From the NCBI GenBank assembly GCA_910588495.1, contig CAJUPU010000012.1, positions 1 through 27,919 of the forward strand: DNA of 27,919 nt, read 5' to 3'. The position numbers and the translations under genes were made by a program. Under the pieces are notes generated by a model that ran no database searches, was not told where the DNA came from, and saw only the letters and a program-made list of their open reading frames with translations. Below, in pieces: positions 7,991 through 16,527 of this stretch (the first letter of the stretch is position 1; each line of letters begins with the position of its first letter). This stretch comes from an uncultured Oscillospiraceae bacterium (GTDB lineage: Bacteria; Bacillota; Clostridia; Oscillospirales; Oscillospiraceae).

Positions 7991-8033
7991 CGCCTCACCC
8001 CTGAACAGCATCAGGGGTGAGGCGTTTTATTTT
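7991..8033 (+). terminator. T-box intrinsic terminator of thrS
   Basis: A perfect 14-bp stem, CGCCTCACCCCTGA (7991-8004) with TCAGGGGTGAGGCG (8011-8024) and a 6-nt loop, followed by TTTTATTTT. It is the terminator alternative to the T-box antiterminator. Confidence 0.95.
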
Positions 8034-8060
8034 CTCGCCCCAACACAAGGAGGAATCATC

Positions 8061-9821
8061 ATGTCCCAAGAAAACGAACAGTATACCTTTGAGAACGAGC
8101 AGTACCGCAAGACCTACTGGCACACCTGCTCCCACGTGCTGGCCCAGGCCATGAAGCGGCTCCACCCGGAGGTGAAGCTGGCCATCGGCCCGTCCATCGA
8201 CAACGGCTTCTACTACGACTTCGACACCCCCCAGCCCTTCACCGAGGGGGAGCTGGCCGAGCTGGAGGCGGAGATGCGCAAGATCTGCAAGGAGAAGCTG
8301 AAGCTGGAGCGGTTCGAGCTGCCCCGGGCGGAGGCCGTGGCGTTCATGGAGGAGCGGGGCGAGCCCTATAAGGTGGAGCTGATCCACGATCTGCCCGAGG
8401 ACGCCGTCATCTCCTTCTACAAGCAGGGCGACTTCACCGACCTGTGCGCCGGGCCCCACCTGGACTCCACCGGCCGGATCAAGGGCAACGCCATCAAGCT
8501 CACCGCCTGCAACGCCGCCTACTGGCGGGGGGACTCCAGCCGCCAGACCCTCCAGCGGATCTACGGCGTGGCCTTCCCCAAGAAGGACGAGCTGGACGAG
8601 TACCTGGCCAAGATCGAGGAGGCCAAGAAGCGGGACCACCGCCGGCTGGGCAGGGAGCTGGGGCTGTTCATGCTCCGGGACGAGGGCCCCGGCTTCCCCT
8701 TCTTCCTCCCCAAGGGGATGGTGCTGAAGAACACCCTGATCGACTACTGGCGGCAGATCCACAAGAAATACGGCTATGTGGAGATCTCCACCCCCATCAT
8801 GCTCAACCGTCAGCTCTGGGAGCGCTCCGGCCACTGGGACCACTATAAGAACAACATGTACACCACCGTGATCGACGAGGTGGACTTCGCCGTCAAGCCC
8901 ATGAACTGCCCCGGCGGGATGATGGTGTACGCCAGCGAGCCCCACTCCTACAAGGAGCTGCCCCTGCGGGTGGGCGAGCTGGGCCTGGTCCACCGCCACG
9001 AGCTGTCGGGGGCCCTCCACGGCCTGTTCCGGGTGCGCTGCTTCACCCAGGACGACGCCCACGTGTTCATGACCCGGGAGCAGATGAAGGACGTGATCCA
9101 GGAGACCGTGCGGCTGTTCGACGAGGTGTACTCCACCTTCGGCCTGTCCTACACCATCGAGCTGTCCACCATGCCGGAGGACCACATCGGCACCGTGGAC
9201 GAGTGGGAGCGCAACCAGGACATCCTGAAGGACGCCATCGCCGGCATGGGCAAGGACTTCGTGGTCAACGAGGGGGACGGCGCCTTCTACGGCCCCAAGC
9301 TGGACTTCCACCTGGCCGACTCCCTGGGCCGGACCTGGCAGTGCGGCACCATCCAGCTGGACAGCCAGCTGCCCGAGCGCTTCGAGCTGGAGTACACCGG
9401 CGAGGACGGGGCCAAGCACCGCCCCGTCATGATCCACCGGGTGGTGCTGGGGAGCATCGAGCGGTTCATCGGCGTGATCACCGAGCACTTCGCCGGGGCG
9501 TTCCCCGCCTGGCTGGCCCCGGTGCAGGTGAAGGTGCTGCCCGTCACCGACCGGGCGGAGGACTACGCCGCCCAGGCGGCCGCCAAACTGGAGGCGCTGG
9601 GCTTCCGCTGCGAGGTGGACGCTCGAAACGAGAAGATCGGCAAAAAGATCCGGGAGGCCACCCTGGAGAAGGTCCCCTACATGCTGGTGGTGGGCGACCG
9701 GGACATGGAGAACGCCACGGTCTCCCCCCGGCACCGCTCCGGCCAGGACCTGGGGGCCATGGGGCTGGACGCCTTCGCCGCCCTGCTGGGCGAAGAGGTC
9801 AAAAGCAAGGCAATCAAATAA
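8061..9821 (+). CDS. thrS: Threonyl-tRNA synthetase lacking the TGS domain
   Basis: Charges tRNA-Thr with threonine using ATP. The 586-aa product starts directly with the editing domain: HTCSH (21-25) is the HxxxH motif, and the DLCAGPHL block follows near residue 135-142. The class II core follows, with zinc ligands in MNCPGG, DDAH and MIHR, motif 2 around FRVRCFTQDDAH and motif 3 in VVLGSIERFIG. The last about 100 residues are the anticodon-binding domain. Most bacterial ThrRS are near 640 aa with an N-terminal TGS domain, which is absent here; no in-frame upstream sequence could encode it because that region is the T-box terminator. Start 8061 is preceded by AAGGAGG. Expression is controlled by the upstream T-box. 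Confidence 0.96.
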   Translation: MSQENEQYTFENEQYRKTYWHTCSHVLAQAMKRLHPEVKLAIGPSIDNGFYYDFDTPQPFTEGELAELEAEMRKICKEKLKLERFELPRAEAVAFMEERGEPYKVELIHDLPEDAVISFYKQGDFTDLCAGPHLDSTGRIKGNAIKLTACNAAYWRGDSSRQTLQRIYGVAFPKKDELDEYLAKIEEAKKRDHRRLGRELGLFMLRDEGPGFPFFLPKGMVLKNTLIDYWRQIHKKYGYVEISTPIMLNRQLWERSGHWDHYKNNMYTTVIDEVDFAVKPMNCPGGMMVYASEPHSYKELPLRVGELGLVHRHELSGALHGLFRVRCFTQDDAHVFMTREQMKDVIQETVRLFDEVYSTFGLSYTIELSTMPEDHIGTVDEWERNQDILKDAIAGMGKDFVVNEGDGAFYGPKLDFHLADSLGRTWQCGTIQLDSQLPERFELEYTGEDGAKHRPVMIHRVVLGSIERFIGVITEHFAGAFPAWLAPVQVKVLPVTDRAEDYAAQAAAKLEALGFRCEVDARNEKIGKKIREATLEKVPYMLVVGDRDMENATVSPRHRSGQDLGAMGLDAFAALLGEEVKSKAIK

Positions 9822-9825
9822 GAGA

Positions 9826-9857
9826 AGCGCCGCCGGAACATTCCGGCGGCGCTTTTT
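9826..9857 (+). terminator. Intrinsic terminator of thrS
   Basis: AGCGCCGCCGGAA (9826-9838), loop CA, then TTCCGGCGGCGCT (9841-9853) and TTTTT. It starts 4 nt after the thrS stop and also ends the convergent XRE gene. Confidence 0.95.
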
Positions 9858-9858
9858 A

Positions 9859-10188
9859 TCATTTCTGCTCCGACAGCCACAGCAGAAAACTTTTTGCCAT
9901 ATCCAGCTGCTTCTCATCCATGCCACGAAGGAGTTCCGCCACTTCGCGCCACTTTTCCTCATCCTCCTCATGCTTGACCGCGCCCACCAGGAATTCGTCC
10001 GGCGTGGTGTCCAGGGCGATGGCAAGACGCATAATGACCTCAGTAGAAGGAATAGAAATTGCCCGTTCAATGCCAGAAAGATATTTGTAGCCAATACCCG
10101 CCTTTTCCTCTACCGTTGATTGTTTTAGACCCAATTCTTTTCTGCGGCGCGAAATTCGTTTCCCAATCAGGCTATAGTCCAATTCCAT
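9859..10188 (-). CDS. Small XRE-family transcriptional regulator
   Basis: A 109-aa cytoplasmic DNA-binding protein. Residues 8-64 are a Cro/C1 helix-turn-helix (KQSTVEEKAGIGYKYLSGIE) and the rest is an acidic helical tail that may dimerise. The start has a G-run (GGGGGGG) about 7 nt upstream. It is transcribed divergently from the small gene at 10330; between them is a 15-bp palindrome that overlaps both -35 regions, which suggests that it represses itself and its neighbour. It resembles repressors of mobile elements, but no integrase or toxin gene is nearby, so the role is unknown. Confidence 0.85.
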   Translation of the reverse strand: MELDYSLIGKRISRRRKELGLKQSTVEEKAGIGYKYLSGIERAISIPSTEVIMRLAIALDTTPDEFLVGAVKHEEDEEKWREVAELLRGMDEKQLDMAKSFLLWLSEQK

Positions 10189-10233
10189 CTACTACCCCCC
10201 CATACAATCAAAAGAATATGGAGAAGTGTAAAA

Positions 10234-10293
10234 ATTATAAACGCTTTATTAGACGAATTTCGTCTTGACAAGTTATTATTTTCGACTTAAAAT
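10234..10293. promoter_or_regulatory. Divergent promoter region of the XRE gene and the small gene
   Basis: Plus promoter: TTGACA (10265-10270), 17 nt, TAAAAT (10288-10293), about 30 bp before the small gene. Minus promoter: a consensus -10 TATAAT (10234-10239) with no good -35; the expected -35 position falls on the palindrome 10251-10265. The region is strikingly AT-rich compared with its surroundings. Confidence 0.75.
10251..10265. promoter_or_regulatory. Candidate XRE operator
   Basis: The perfect palindrome AGACGAATTTCGTCT (centre 10258) overlaps the first base of the plus -35 box and the expected minus -35 region. Its size and placement fit a dimeric Cro/C1-type repressor, most simply the product of 9859-10188. 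Confidence 0.6.
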
Positions 10294-10329
10294 TAGAATA
10301 TCATCTTATAACACGAATGGAGCTGTGCT

Positions 10330-10512
10330 ATGGAAATCCCAAAAACGACGCCTGACCCCAACGCCCCCTACCAAAAAATGTACGTGACTCTGTTCAAAGC
10401 GGTCACGGCGTCGCTGGATATGATGGAGAACGGGGAATTTATGAACGCCCGGGCGGTGCTGATCCGGGCCCAGCAGGCCGCCGAGGAGCTGTACATAAAC
10501 GGGAACGAGTGA
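10330..10512 (+). CDS. Small conserved-looking protein of unknown function
   Basis: A 60-aa, probably cytoplasmic protein without signal peptide or membrane span. It has an N-terminal Pro/Asn-rich stretch and then one or two amphipathic helices (residues 14-56). I do not recognise a family. It is supported as a gene by a near-consensus promoter 40 bp upstream, GGAG 8 nt before the ATG, and a terminator directly after its stop. It shares an operator-like palindrome with the divergent XRE regulator, so it is probably that regulator's target. It could be a partner or anti-repressor; this is a guess from context only. Confidence 0.65.
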   Translation: MEIPKTTPDPNAPYQKMYVTLFKAVTASLDMMENGEFMNARAVLIRAQQAAEELYINGNE

Positions 10513-10542
10513 GCAAGAGGGCATTTGCCCCCTTGCTTTTTT
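10513..10542 (+). terminator. Terminator of the small gene
   Basis: GCAAGAGGGC, loop ATTT, GCCCCCTTGC followed by TTTTTT; it begins at the stop codon. Confidence 0.9.
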
Positions 10543-10622
10543 CGCCGACTTATGGTATATATGATTGCAATACCTTCTTTGAAGGCAAATCTTTACTTAT
10601 TATAGGAGTTGATCTTGTCCCT

Positions 10623-11885
10623 ATGGACCCTGACAGTATGATACTGCTGGCCGTGCTGGTGGCCATGGTGGCCATGTCCGGCTACTTCTCCGCCACCGAG
10701 ACCGCCTTCACGTCCCTCAACCGCATCCGCCTGAAGAGCCGGGCCGACAACGGCGACAGAAAGGCGGAAAAGACCCTGGCCCTGGCGGAGGATTACGACA
10801 AGCTGCTGTCCACCATCCTCATCGGCAACAACATCGTCAACAACGTGGCCGCCACCCTGTCCACCCTGCTGTTCATCAAGCTGATCGACCAGACCAACGG
10901 CCCGGCGGTGTCCACCATCGTGCTCACCATCGTTGTGCTGATCTTCGGCGAGATCTCCCCCAAGAGCCTGGCCAAGGAGTCCCCCGAGGCCTTCGCCATG
11001 GTGTCCGCCCCCCTGCTGCGGCTGTTCATGTGGGTGCTCACCCCGCTGAACTTCCTGTTCGGCCTGTGGAAAAAGCTGCTGACCCGCCTGTTCCACAAGG
11101 CGGAGGACGAGGGCATCACCGACGAGGAGCTGGTGACCATGGTGGAGGAGGCGGAGGACCAGGGCGGCCTGGACCGGGAGGAGAGCCAGCTGATCCGCTC
11201 CGCCATCCGCTTCGACGATCTGGAGGCGGGGGACATCCTCACCCCCCGGGTGGACGTGGTGGCGGTGGAGGACGACGCCTCCCTGGGCGACGTGGCGGCG
11301 GTGTTCGCCGCCGAGGGCTACTCCCGCCTGCCGGTGTACCACGAGAGCGTGGACGACATCGTGGGCGTGATCCACCAGAAGGACCTGTTCTCCGCCCGCT
11401 ACCACGGCCGGGACCAGCTCTCCCCCCTGGTGCGGCCGGTGCTCCACATCACCTCGGGCACCAAGATCGACGATCTCATGCGCCAGTTCCAGCGCACCAA
11501 GACCCAGATGGCGGTGGTGGTGGACGAATACGGCGGCACCGAGGGCATCCTCACCATGGAGGACATCGTGGAGGAGCTGGTGGGCGAGATCTGGGACGAG
11601 CACGACGAGGTGGTGGAGGAGTTCCGCAAGCAGCCCGACGGCAGCTATCTGATCGCCTGCTCCGCCGACCTGGACGATCTGTACGACCTGTTCCAGGTGA
11701 CGGGCGAGTGCGACGCGGCCACCGTGTCCGGCTGGGTGCTGGAGCAGCTGGGCCGGGTCCCCGAACCGGGGGACCATTTCGCCTGGCAGGACCTGGACGT
11801 CACCGTCACCCGGGCGGAGCACCACCGGGTGCTGGAGATCCGGGTGGTGGTCCTGCCCCCCGCGGAAGAGGAAGCGGAAACATAG
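10623..11885 (+). CDS. CNNM/CorC-type membrane protein with CBS domains (hemolysin-like)
   Basis: A 420-aa inner-membrane protein of the DUF21 (CNNM) family. Residues 1-190 hold about four hydrophobic segments with the family motifs SATETAFTSLN and IGNNIVNN and the loop FGEISPKSLA. Residues 205-330 are a CBS pair (after RSAIRFDDLEAGDILTPR), and the last about 85 residues are the CorC_HlyC domain (SYLIACSADLDD and on). Relatives export or transport Mg2+ or other divalent ions; the hemolysin name is historical. I chose ATG 10623, although the only good Shine-Dalgarno (AGGAG, 10604-10608) is 14 nt upstream; the next in-frame ATG is 10638. No clear promoter was found. Confidence 0.88.
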   Translation: MDPDSMILLAVLVAMVAMSGYFSATETAFTSLNRIRLKSRADNGDRKAEKTLALAEDYDKLLSTILIGNNIVNNVAATLSTLLFIKLIDQTNGPAVSTIVLTIVVLIFGEISPKSLAKESPEAFAMVSAPLLRLFMWVLTPLNFLFGLWKKLLTRLFHKAEDEGITDEELVTMVEEAEDQGGLDREESQLIRSAIRFDDLEAGDILTPRVDVVAVEDDASLGDVAAVFAAEGYSRLPVYHESVDDIVGVIHQKDLFSARYHGRDQLSPLVRPVLHITSGTKIDDLMRQFQRTKTQMAVVVDEYGGTEGILTMEDIVEELVGEIWDEHDEVVEEFRKQPDGSYLIACSADLDDLYDLFQVTGECDAATVSGWVLEQLGRVPEPGDHFAWQDLDVTVTRAEHHRVLEIRVVVLPPAEEEAET

Positions 11886-11890
11886 AAGCG

Positions 11891-11923
11891 CGGCCCCCGG
11901 CCAAAAGCCGGGGGCCGTTTTTT
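11891..11923. terminator. Bidirectional terminator between CNNM gene and yfhO-like gene
   Basis: CGGCCCCCGGC (11891-11901) pairs with GCCGGGGGCCG (11907-11917), followed by TTTTTT on the plus strand. The T-run overlaps the stop codon of the convergent gene. Confidence 0.92.
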
Positions 11924-14237
11924 ACCGCCTTTTTCGGTTTTTCAGGATCCCGAGGACCAGCCCCGCCAGGGACAGGGCCCCCAGCGCCAACCCGGGGACC
12001 AGCCCCGGGGCGGTGTAACGCAGCTCCACCTCCCGGGCCCCGGCGGGAAGCTCCACGTACAAGAACGTATCCAGCCAGCGGGCCGTCTCCGCTCTCTCGC
12101 CGTCCACATAGGCCGTCCAGCCCGGTTCCGCCGGGATGGTGGCGGCCAGCCCGCCCGCCGCCCCGTCCGGCACCGTCAGCCGCACCCGGCCGTTCTTCTC
12201 CACCGACGTGACCTGGGCGTTGCGCAGCCGCTCCAGCGCGCCGCCCAGGGCGTCCATGTCCAGCGCCCAGAGCCGGCCGGACCAGCCGCCGCCGTGGCGG
12301 ACCGTCACCGTCCATGTCTCCCCCGCGGCGGGCGTGCCCAAATAGTGGACGCACGCCGCCTCGCTGGTGCCCAGGGACACCGCCCACTCCCCGTTCACCA
12401 GCACCTCCCCCAGGCCGGAGGCGGACAGGTCGGCGTAGACCGGCTTTCCCGTGCCGGTGAGGGTGAACACCCGCTCCCCCGGCCCATCCACCGCCTGGGC
12501 AGGGGCCGGGGCGAACACCGGCCCGCCGTACCCGGAGAGACGGCACAGCAGGTCGTTCTGCCGCTCGAAGGGCGTCCCACCCCGCAGGGTCTCCTCCACC
12601 GCCTCGGGGGAGAAGACCAGGGGCAGGGCGCTGGGGGCCTTCCACAGCTTCAGCTCCCCGGCTTGGGCGATCGGTTCATAGCCCGGCGGCATATCGTCTT
12701 TCGTGATAACATACTCCACCCCCAGCAGGGCGTCGGTGACGGGGGTGGAGCCGTAGTAGGCGCACCACATCCACGCCTGGGCCAGCCCCAGATCCTTCAG
12801 GGCGTGGTTCACATCGTCGTTATACAAACTGCTGTAGTGGGTGATACCGGGGTAGCCAAAGGAGAGGGGGCTGTTGTGGCCCCGGTCCTCTGTAGCTCCC
12901 ATGCGGAAGAAGCGGTCCCCCGCGTCCGCCCGGGCCGCCTCCACCAGCTTCTCGTTGGCGGCGCAGTAGTCCCGGTATTCCTGATAGGAGGCGGAGCGGA
13001 ACTGATCCTCCAGCCCGCCCAGGATGGCCCGGGCGTTGACGGCCAGCTCCGCCGCCGTCAGCAGGGCCAGCGCCAGCGCCGCACCCCGTCCCAGCGCCGC
13101 CCGGCCCGGCCCCAGCCGCTCTCCCAGCGCTCCCAGGGCCCGGACGGCCAGATAGGCCAGCAGGAAGGAGCACAAAAACGACCAGCGGAAGGGGAACCAG
13201 TTGGGCCGCTGGAACAGGTGCCACGCCTTGTCCAGGGGGGAGAGCAGCAGCGACGCCGCCAGCGCCCCCAGCAGCCCCAAATCCGCCGCCCGCTCCCGGC
13301 GGGGGATCTCCCGGAGGAAGAAGTACACCGCCGCCAGCAGCAGCGCCGCCGTGCCGCAGAAGAGGTAGGGGGGCGCGTCGTAGCCGATGGAGCGGTACTG
13401 CCCGCCCCGGAGCTGGCCCAGCAGGTCCAGGGGGGAGCAGGCCAGCAGGCCGTCGTAGTCCGTGTTGCCGCCGCTGAACTTGCCGTTGAACATGGACAGC
13501 AGGGTGGGCAGCCACATCCAGGCGGTCAGCCCCAGGGCGCAGGCCGCCCCGCCGAAAAACCGGGCCAGGATCCGCCCCAGCGCCGCCCGCCCGGGCCTCA
13601 GGACGAACAGCCGGGCCCACAGGTACAGCGCGCAGAACGCCCCCACCATGTAGGAGATATACCAGGTGGAGAGAAAGCAGACGGTGAGGGCGGCGATGAA
13701 GGGCCCCGCGCCTTTGCCGTCCAAGATCCGCTCCAGGGCCAGCAGGATCAGGGGCAGCCAGATGAGGCCGTCCAGCCACATGACGCAGATGGAGTAGACC
13801 ATGCTGTAGGACATCAGGGCATAGCACACCGACCCGAACAGGGCCGCCCCGGCCCGGCCGGGCACCCGGGCGCGGGCAAAGAGGCAGAAGCTCAGCCCCG
13901 ACAGCCCCACCTTCAGGGCGATCAGGAACATCAGGCCCATGGGCATGGCCTCGTTGGGCACCAGCAGGGTGAGGACGGACAGGGGGCTGGACACATAATA
14001 GGAGAACACCCCGATATAGGCGGTGCCCAGGGCCTTGGACCAGGAGAAGAACAGCTCCCCGTTCTTCAGCGCGCAGAAAAACTCCACGTACTGGCTGGAC
14101 ATGTCGCTCACCAGCACCGTCCTGTCCCCCCAGGGGGCCAGCCCCAAAGAGGCGTACACCCCCAGCATCACCAGCACGGGGACGGCGAAGGCCAGGGCGC
14201 ACCAGCCCCGGCCCGCCCGGTCACGGCCCCTCCCCAT
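11922..14237 (-). CDS. YfhO-family membrane glycosyltransferase
   Basis: A 771-aa polytopic membrane protein of the YfhO (GT-C-like) family. About a dozen hydrophobic segments occupy residues 12-400. The first external loop has DMSSQYVEFF, matching the conserved Asp-containing loop of the family. An extracytoplasmic region of about 320 residues follows, and a last span ends in KNRKRR. In Bacillus and Listeria, YfhO moves a sugar from an undecaprenyl-phosphate carrier onto lipoteichoic acid outside the cell. The gene overlaps the GT2 gene upstream by 17 bp, reproducing the csbB-yfhO pair, which supports this role; the acceptor polymer in this organism is unknown. Confidence 0.88.
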   Translation of the reverse strand: MGRGRDRAGRGWCALAFAVPVLVMLGVYASLGLAPWGDRTVLVSDMSSQYVEFFCALKNGELFFSWSKALGTAYIGVFSYYVSSPLSVLTLLVPNEAMPMGLMFLIALKVGLSGLSFCLFARARVPGRAGAALFGSVCYALMSYSMVYSICVMWLDGLIWLPLILLALERILDGKGAGPFIAALTVCFLSTWYISYMVGAFCALYLWARLFVLRPGRAALGRILARFFGGAACALGLTAWMWLPTLLSMFNGKFSGGNTDYDGLLACSPLDLLGQLRGGQYRSIGYDAPPYLFCGTAALLLAAVYFFLREIPRRERAADLGLLGALAASLLLSPLDKAWHLFQRPNWFPFRWSFLCSFLLAYLAVRALGALGERLGPGRAALGRGAALALALLTAAELAVNARAILGGLEDQFRSASYQEYRDYCAANEKLVEAARADAGDRFFRMGATEDRGHNSPLSFGYPGITHYSSLYNDDVNHALKDLGLAQAWMWCAYYGSTPVTDALLGVEYVITKDDMPPGYEPIAQAGELKLWKAPSALPLVFSPEAVEETLRGGTPFERQNDLLCRLSGYGGPVFAPAPAQAVDGPGERVFTLTGTGKPVYADLSASGLGEVLVNGEWAVSLGTSEAACVHYLGTPAAGETWTVTVRHGGGWSGRLWALDMDALGGALERLRNAQVTSVEKNGRVRLTVPDGAAGGLAATIPAEPGWTAYVDGERAETARWLDTFLYVELPAGAREVELRYTAPGLVPGLALGALSLAGLVLGILKNRKRR

Positions 14238-15168
14238 GGTCCCCTCCCTGTTCCCGCAGGATGTAGATGGGCCGTTTTTTGACCTCCAGATAGGTCCTGG
14301 CCAGATACTGGCCCAAAATGCCGATGCAGAACAGCTGCACCCCCGCCAAAAACAGGATGATGCATACCAGGCTGGGCCAGCCGAAGGCGCTCCCGCCCCA
14401 GACCAGCTGGCGGACGATCACGAACAGGATGGCGAAAAAGGACCCCGCGCACAGCGCCAGCCCCAGCACCGAGGCGATGGCCAGGGGGGCGGTGGAGAAG
14501 GCCACGATCCCGTCCAGGGCGTAGAGCAGCAGCTTGAAAAAGGACCACTTGCTCTCCCCGGCGGACCGCTCCGCGTTCTGGGTCTCCACCCACCGGGTGC
14601 GGAAGCCCACCCAGGAGAAGATCCCCTTGGAGAAGCGGTTGTACTCCCCCACCCGGAGGATGGCGTCCGCCATCTGCCGCGTCATGAGCCGGTAGTCCCG
14701 GGCCCCGTCCACGATCTCCGTTTTGCTCATCTTGTTGATCAGCTTGTAGAACTGCCGGGCGAACCAGGACCGGATCGGCGGCTCCCCCTTCCGGTCCACC
14801 CGGCGCACGGCGGCGCAGTCATATCCGCCCCCTCTCACCAGCTCCAGCAGCTGGGGCAGCAGCTCCGGCGGGTCCTGGAGGTCCGCGTCCATCACAGCCA
14901 CATACTCGCCGTTGGCGTGCTCCAGTCCGGCGTACATGGCCGCCTCCTTGCCGAAGTTCCGGGACAGGGACAGCCAGCGCACCCCCCGCTCCCGCTCCCC
15001 CAGCGCTTTGAGCCGGGAAAGCGTGCCGTCGGAGGACCCGTCGTCCACGAAGAGCAGCTCCGTCTCCACCCCCCGCAGGGCGGCGCACACCGCCGAGGTG
15101 CGGGCGTAGAACGCCTCCACCCCGGCCTCCTCGTTATAGCAGGGGACGATGATGGACAAAAGCGCCAT
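14221..15168 (-). CDS. GT2 polyprenyl-phosphate glycosyltransferase (CsbB/GtrB-like)
   Basis: A 315-aa enzyme expected to load a nucleotide sugar onto undecaprenyl phosphate at the inner face of the membrane. The GT-A domain occupies about residues 1-220, with DDGSSDGT (42-49) and DADLQDPP (94-101), the metal-binding DxD-type motif. Two C-terminal membrane spans lie at about 228-255 and 268-292, typical of CsbB/GtrB/YkoT. The ribosome binding site is GGAAAGGGGGG. A consensus promoter is at 15204-15232. It is translationally overlapped by the yfhO-like gene, which should use its lipid-linked sugar. The sugar (GlcNAc, glucose or other) cannot be told. Confidence 0.9.
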   Translation of the reverse strand: MALLSIIVPCYNEEAGVEAFYARTSAVCAALRGVETELLFVDDGSSDGTLSRLKALGERERGVRWLSLSRNFGKEAAMYAGLEHANGEYVAVMDADLQDPPELLPQLLELVRGGGYDCAAVRRVDRKGEPPIRSWFARQFYKLINKMSKTEIVDGARDYRLMTRQMADAILRVGEYNRFSKGIFSWVGFRTRWVETQNAERSAGESKWSFFKLLLYALDGIVAFSTAPLAIASVLGLALCAGSFFAILFVIVRQLVWGGSAFGWPSLVCIILFLAGVQLFCIGILGQYLARTYLEVKKRPIYILREQGGDHGEGP

Positions 15169-15203
15169 ATCTTCCCCCCCTTTCCAAAAATATCATGATG
15201 TCG

Positions 15204-15232
15204 ATTTTATCACAGCCGATCTGCCCTGTCAA
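15204..15232 (-). promoter_or_regulatory. Promoter of the GT2-yfhO operon
   Basis: On the minus strand TTGACA (15227-15232), 17 nt, TAAAAT (15204-15209). The start codon is about 35 bp downstream. Confidence 0.85.
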
Positions 15233-15337
15233 ATCCTCCCGACCGGCCGTTCCATGCATAGAACGCCCCCTTTTTTCACATCCTTCCCTCATACGGACGC
15301 AGCTTGTCCTGAGTATATATGGAAAGAGGTTCATCGC

Positions 15338-16477
15338 ATGAAACGATCGATCGCCCTGGGGCTGGGCCTGGCCATGGCCTTCCTGCTCACCGCCCCGGCC
15401 TACGCCGCCCCCGTCCAGGTGTCCGCCCCCTCCGCCATCCTCATGGAAAAGACCACCGGCAAGGTGCTCTACCAGCAGGACGCGGAAGTCCAGTACGAGC
15501 CCGCCTCGGTGACCAAGGTGATGACCCTGCTGCTGGTGATGGAGGCCATCGACTCCGGCAGCCTGGGCTGGGACGATATGGTCACCGCCTCCACCCACGC
15601 CATCTCCATGGGCGGGTCCCAGATCTGGCTGAAGGAGAACGAGCAGATGAGCGTCCGGGACATGGTGAAGGCGGTGACGGTGGTGTCCGCCAACGACTGC
15701 GCCGTGGCCCTGGCCGAGCACATCGCGGGCAGCGAGCCCGCCTTTGTGGAGCGGATGAACCAGCGGGCCCGGGAGCTGGGCATGGAGCACACCACCTTCG
15801 TCAACTGCACCGGCCTGCCCGCGGCGGGCCACCTGACCTGCGCCTATGACATCGCCAGGATGAGCCGGGAGCTGGTGCTGGCCCACCCCGCCATCCGGGA
15901 GTATACCACCATCTGGATGGACACCCTGCGGGACGGGGCCTTCCAGCTGTCCAACACCAACCGGCTGATCTTCTACTACGAGGGGGCCACGGGCCTCAAG
16001 ACCGGCTTCACCGACACCGCGCTGTACTGCCTGTCCGCCACGGCGGAGCGGGACGGCATGGAGCTGATCGCCGTGGTGATGCACGCCCCCACCTCCAACG
16101 ACCGCTTCGAGAGCTGCAAGACCCTTTTGAACTACGGCTTCGCCAACTACGCCATCACCCCGGTGTACCCCGAGCAGGCCATCCCCCCGGTGGAGGTGAT
16201 CCTGGGCGCCCAGGACACCGTCCAGCCCGTGACGCAGCGCGAGTGCTCCATCCTGCTGGAGAAGAACAAGGCGGGGGCGGTGACCACCCAGATGGAGCTC
16301 GCCCCCCAGGTGGAGGCCCCGGTGGAGCCGGGCCAGAAGCTGGGGGAGCTGAAGGTGCTGGTGGACGGCGAGCAGGTGGACGCCATCGACCTGGTGGCCC
16401 CCCAGGAGGTGCCCCGATTGAGCATCGGGGGCATATTCAAGCGGTTCCTCGACACCCTGTTCCTACAGGAGGGGTAG
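15338..16477 (+). CDS. D-alanyl-D-alanine carboxypeptidase (PBP5/DacF type)
   Basis: Removes the terminal D-Ala from peptidoglycan stem peptides outside the membrane. The 379-aa precursor has a signal peptide (MKRS, hydrophobic core 5-20, cleavage around AYA-AP at 23-24). The penicillin-binding motifs are complete: Ser57-Val-Thr-Lys60, Ser117-Ala-Asn119 and Lys221-Thr-Gly. A PBP5 C-terminal beta domain follows (about 285-360), with an amphipathic tail (SIGGIFKRFLDTLF) that would anchor it to the membrane. I chose the ATG at 15338 with GGAAAGAGG upstream and directly before a clear signal peptide; in-frame ATGs further upstream have none. It could be dacF or dacA type; the sequence does not say. 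Confidence 0.93.
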   Translation: MKRSIALGLGLAMAFLLTAPAYAAPVQVSAPSAILMEKTTGKVLYQQDAEVQYEPASVTKVMTLLLVMEAIDSGSLGWDDMVTASTHAISMGGSQIWLKENEQMSVRDMVKAVTVVSANDCAVALAEHIAGSEPAFVERMNQRARELGMEHTTFVNCTGLPAAGHLTCAYDIARMSRELVLAHPAIREYTTIWMDTLRDGAFQLSNTNRLIFYYEGATGLKTGFTDTALYCLSATAERDGMELIAVVMHAPTSNDRFESCKTLLNYGFANYAITPVYPEQAIPPVEVILGAQDTVQPVTQRECSILLEKNKAGAVTTQMELAPQVEAPVEPGQKLGELKVLVDGEQVDAIDLVAPQEVPRLSIGGIFKRFLDTLFLQEG

Positions 16478-16527
16478 CCCCCCGCCCCCGGTCTCACCCA
16501 TACCGCCGGGGTCTGGGACGCAGGAAA

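Larger units (their letters stand above)
7680..8033 (+). promoter_or_regulatory. Threonine T-box riboswitch leader of thrS
   Basis: Stem I is recognisable. GGC (7680-7682) pairs with GCC (7775-7777). The kink-turn strand GATGAC faces CGAG, and GGAG (7689-7692) pairs with CTCC (7768-7771). The specifier loop has codon ACC at 7764-7766 (Thr) followed by the usual purine. The distal elements AGAGAGGGA and TTGGTGGAAGG are present. The T-box AGGGTGGAACCG lies at 7965-7976; its TGGA would pair with a UCCA acceptor end. A terminator follows at 7991-8033. Uncharged tRNA-Thr should favour antitermination and raise thrS expression. Unusually, the dispersed repeat (7834-7952) fills the stretch between Stem I and the antiterminator. 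Confidence 0.92.

Noticed and set aside
7995..10094. Very long minus-strand ORF opposite thrS (699 aa), and similar long frames opposite metA, yfhO-like and mreB genes
   Set aside because: High-GC shadow frames: Gly/His/Val/Leu-rich composition, no domains, and each lies over a well-supported gene.
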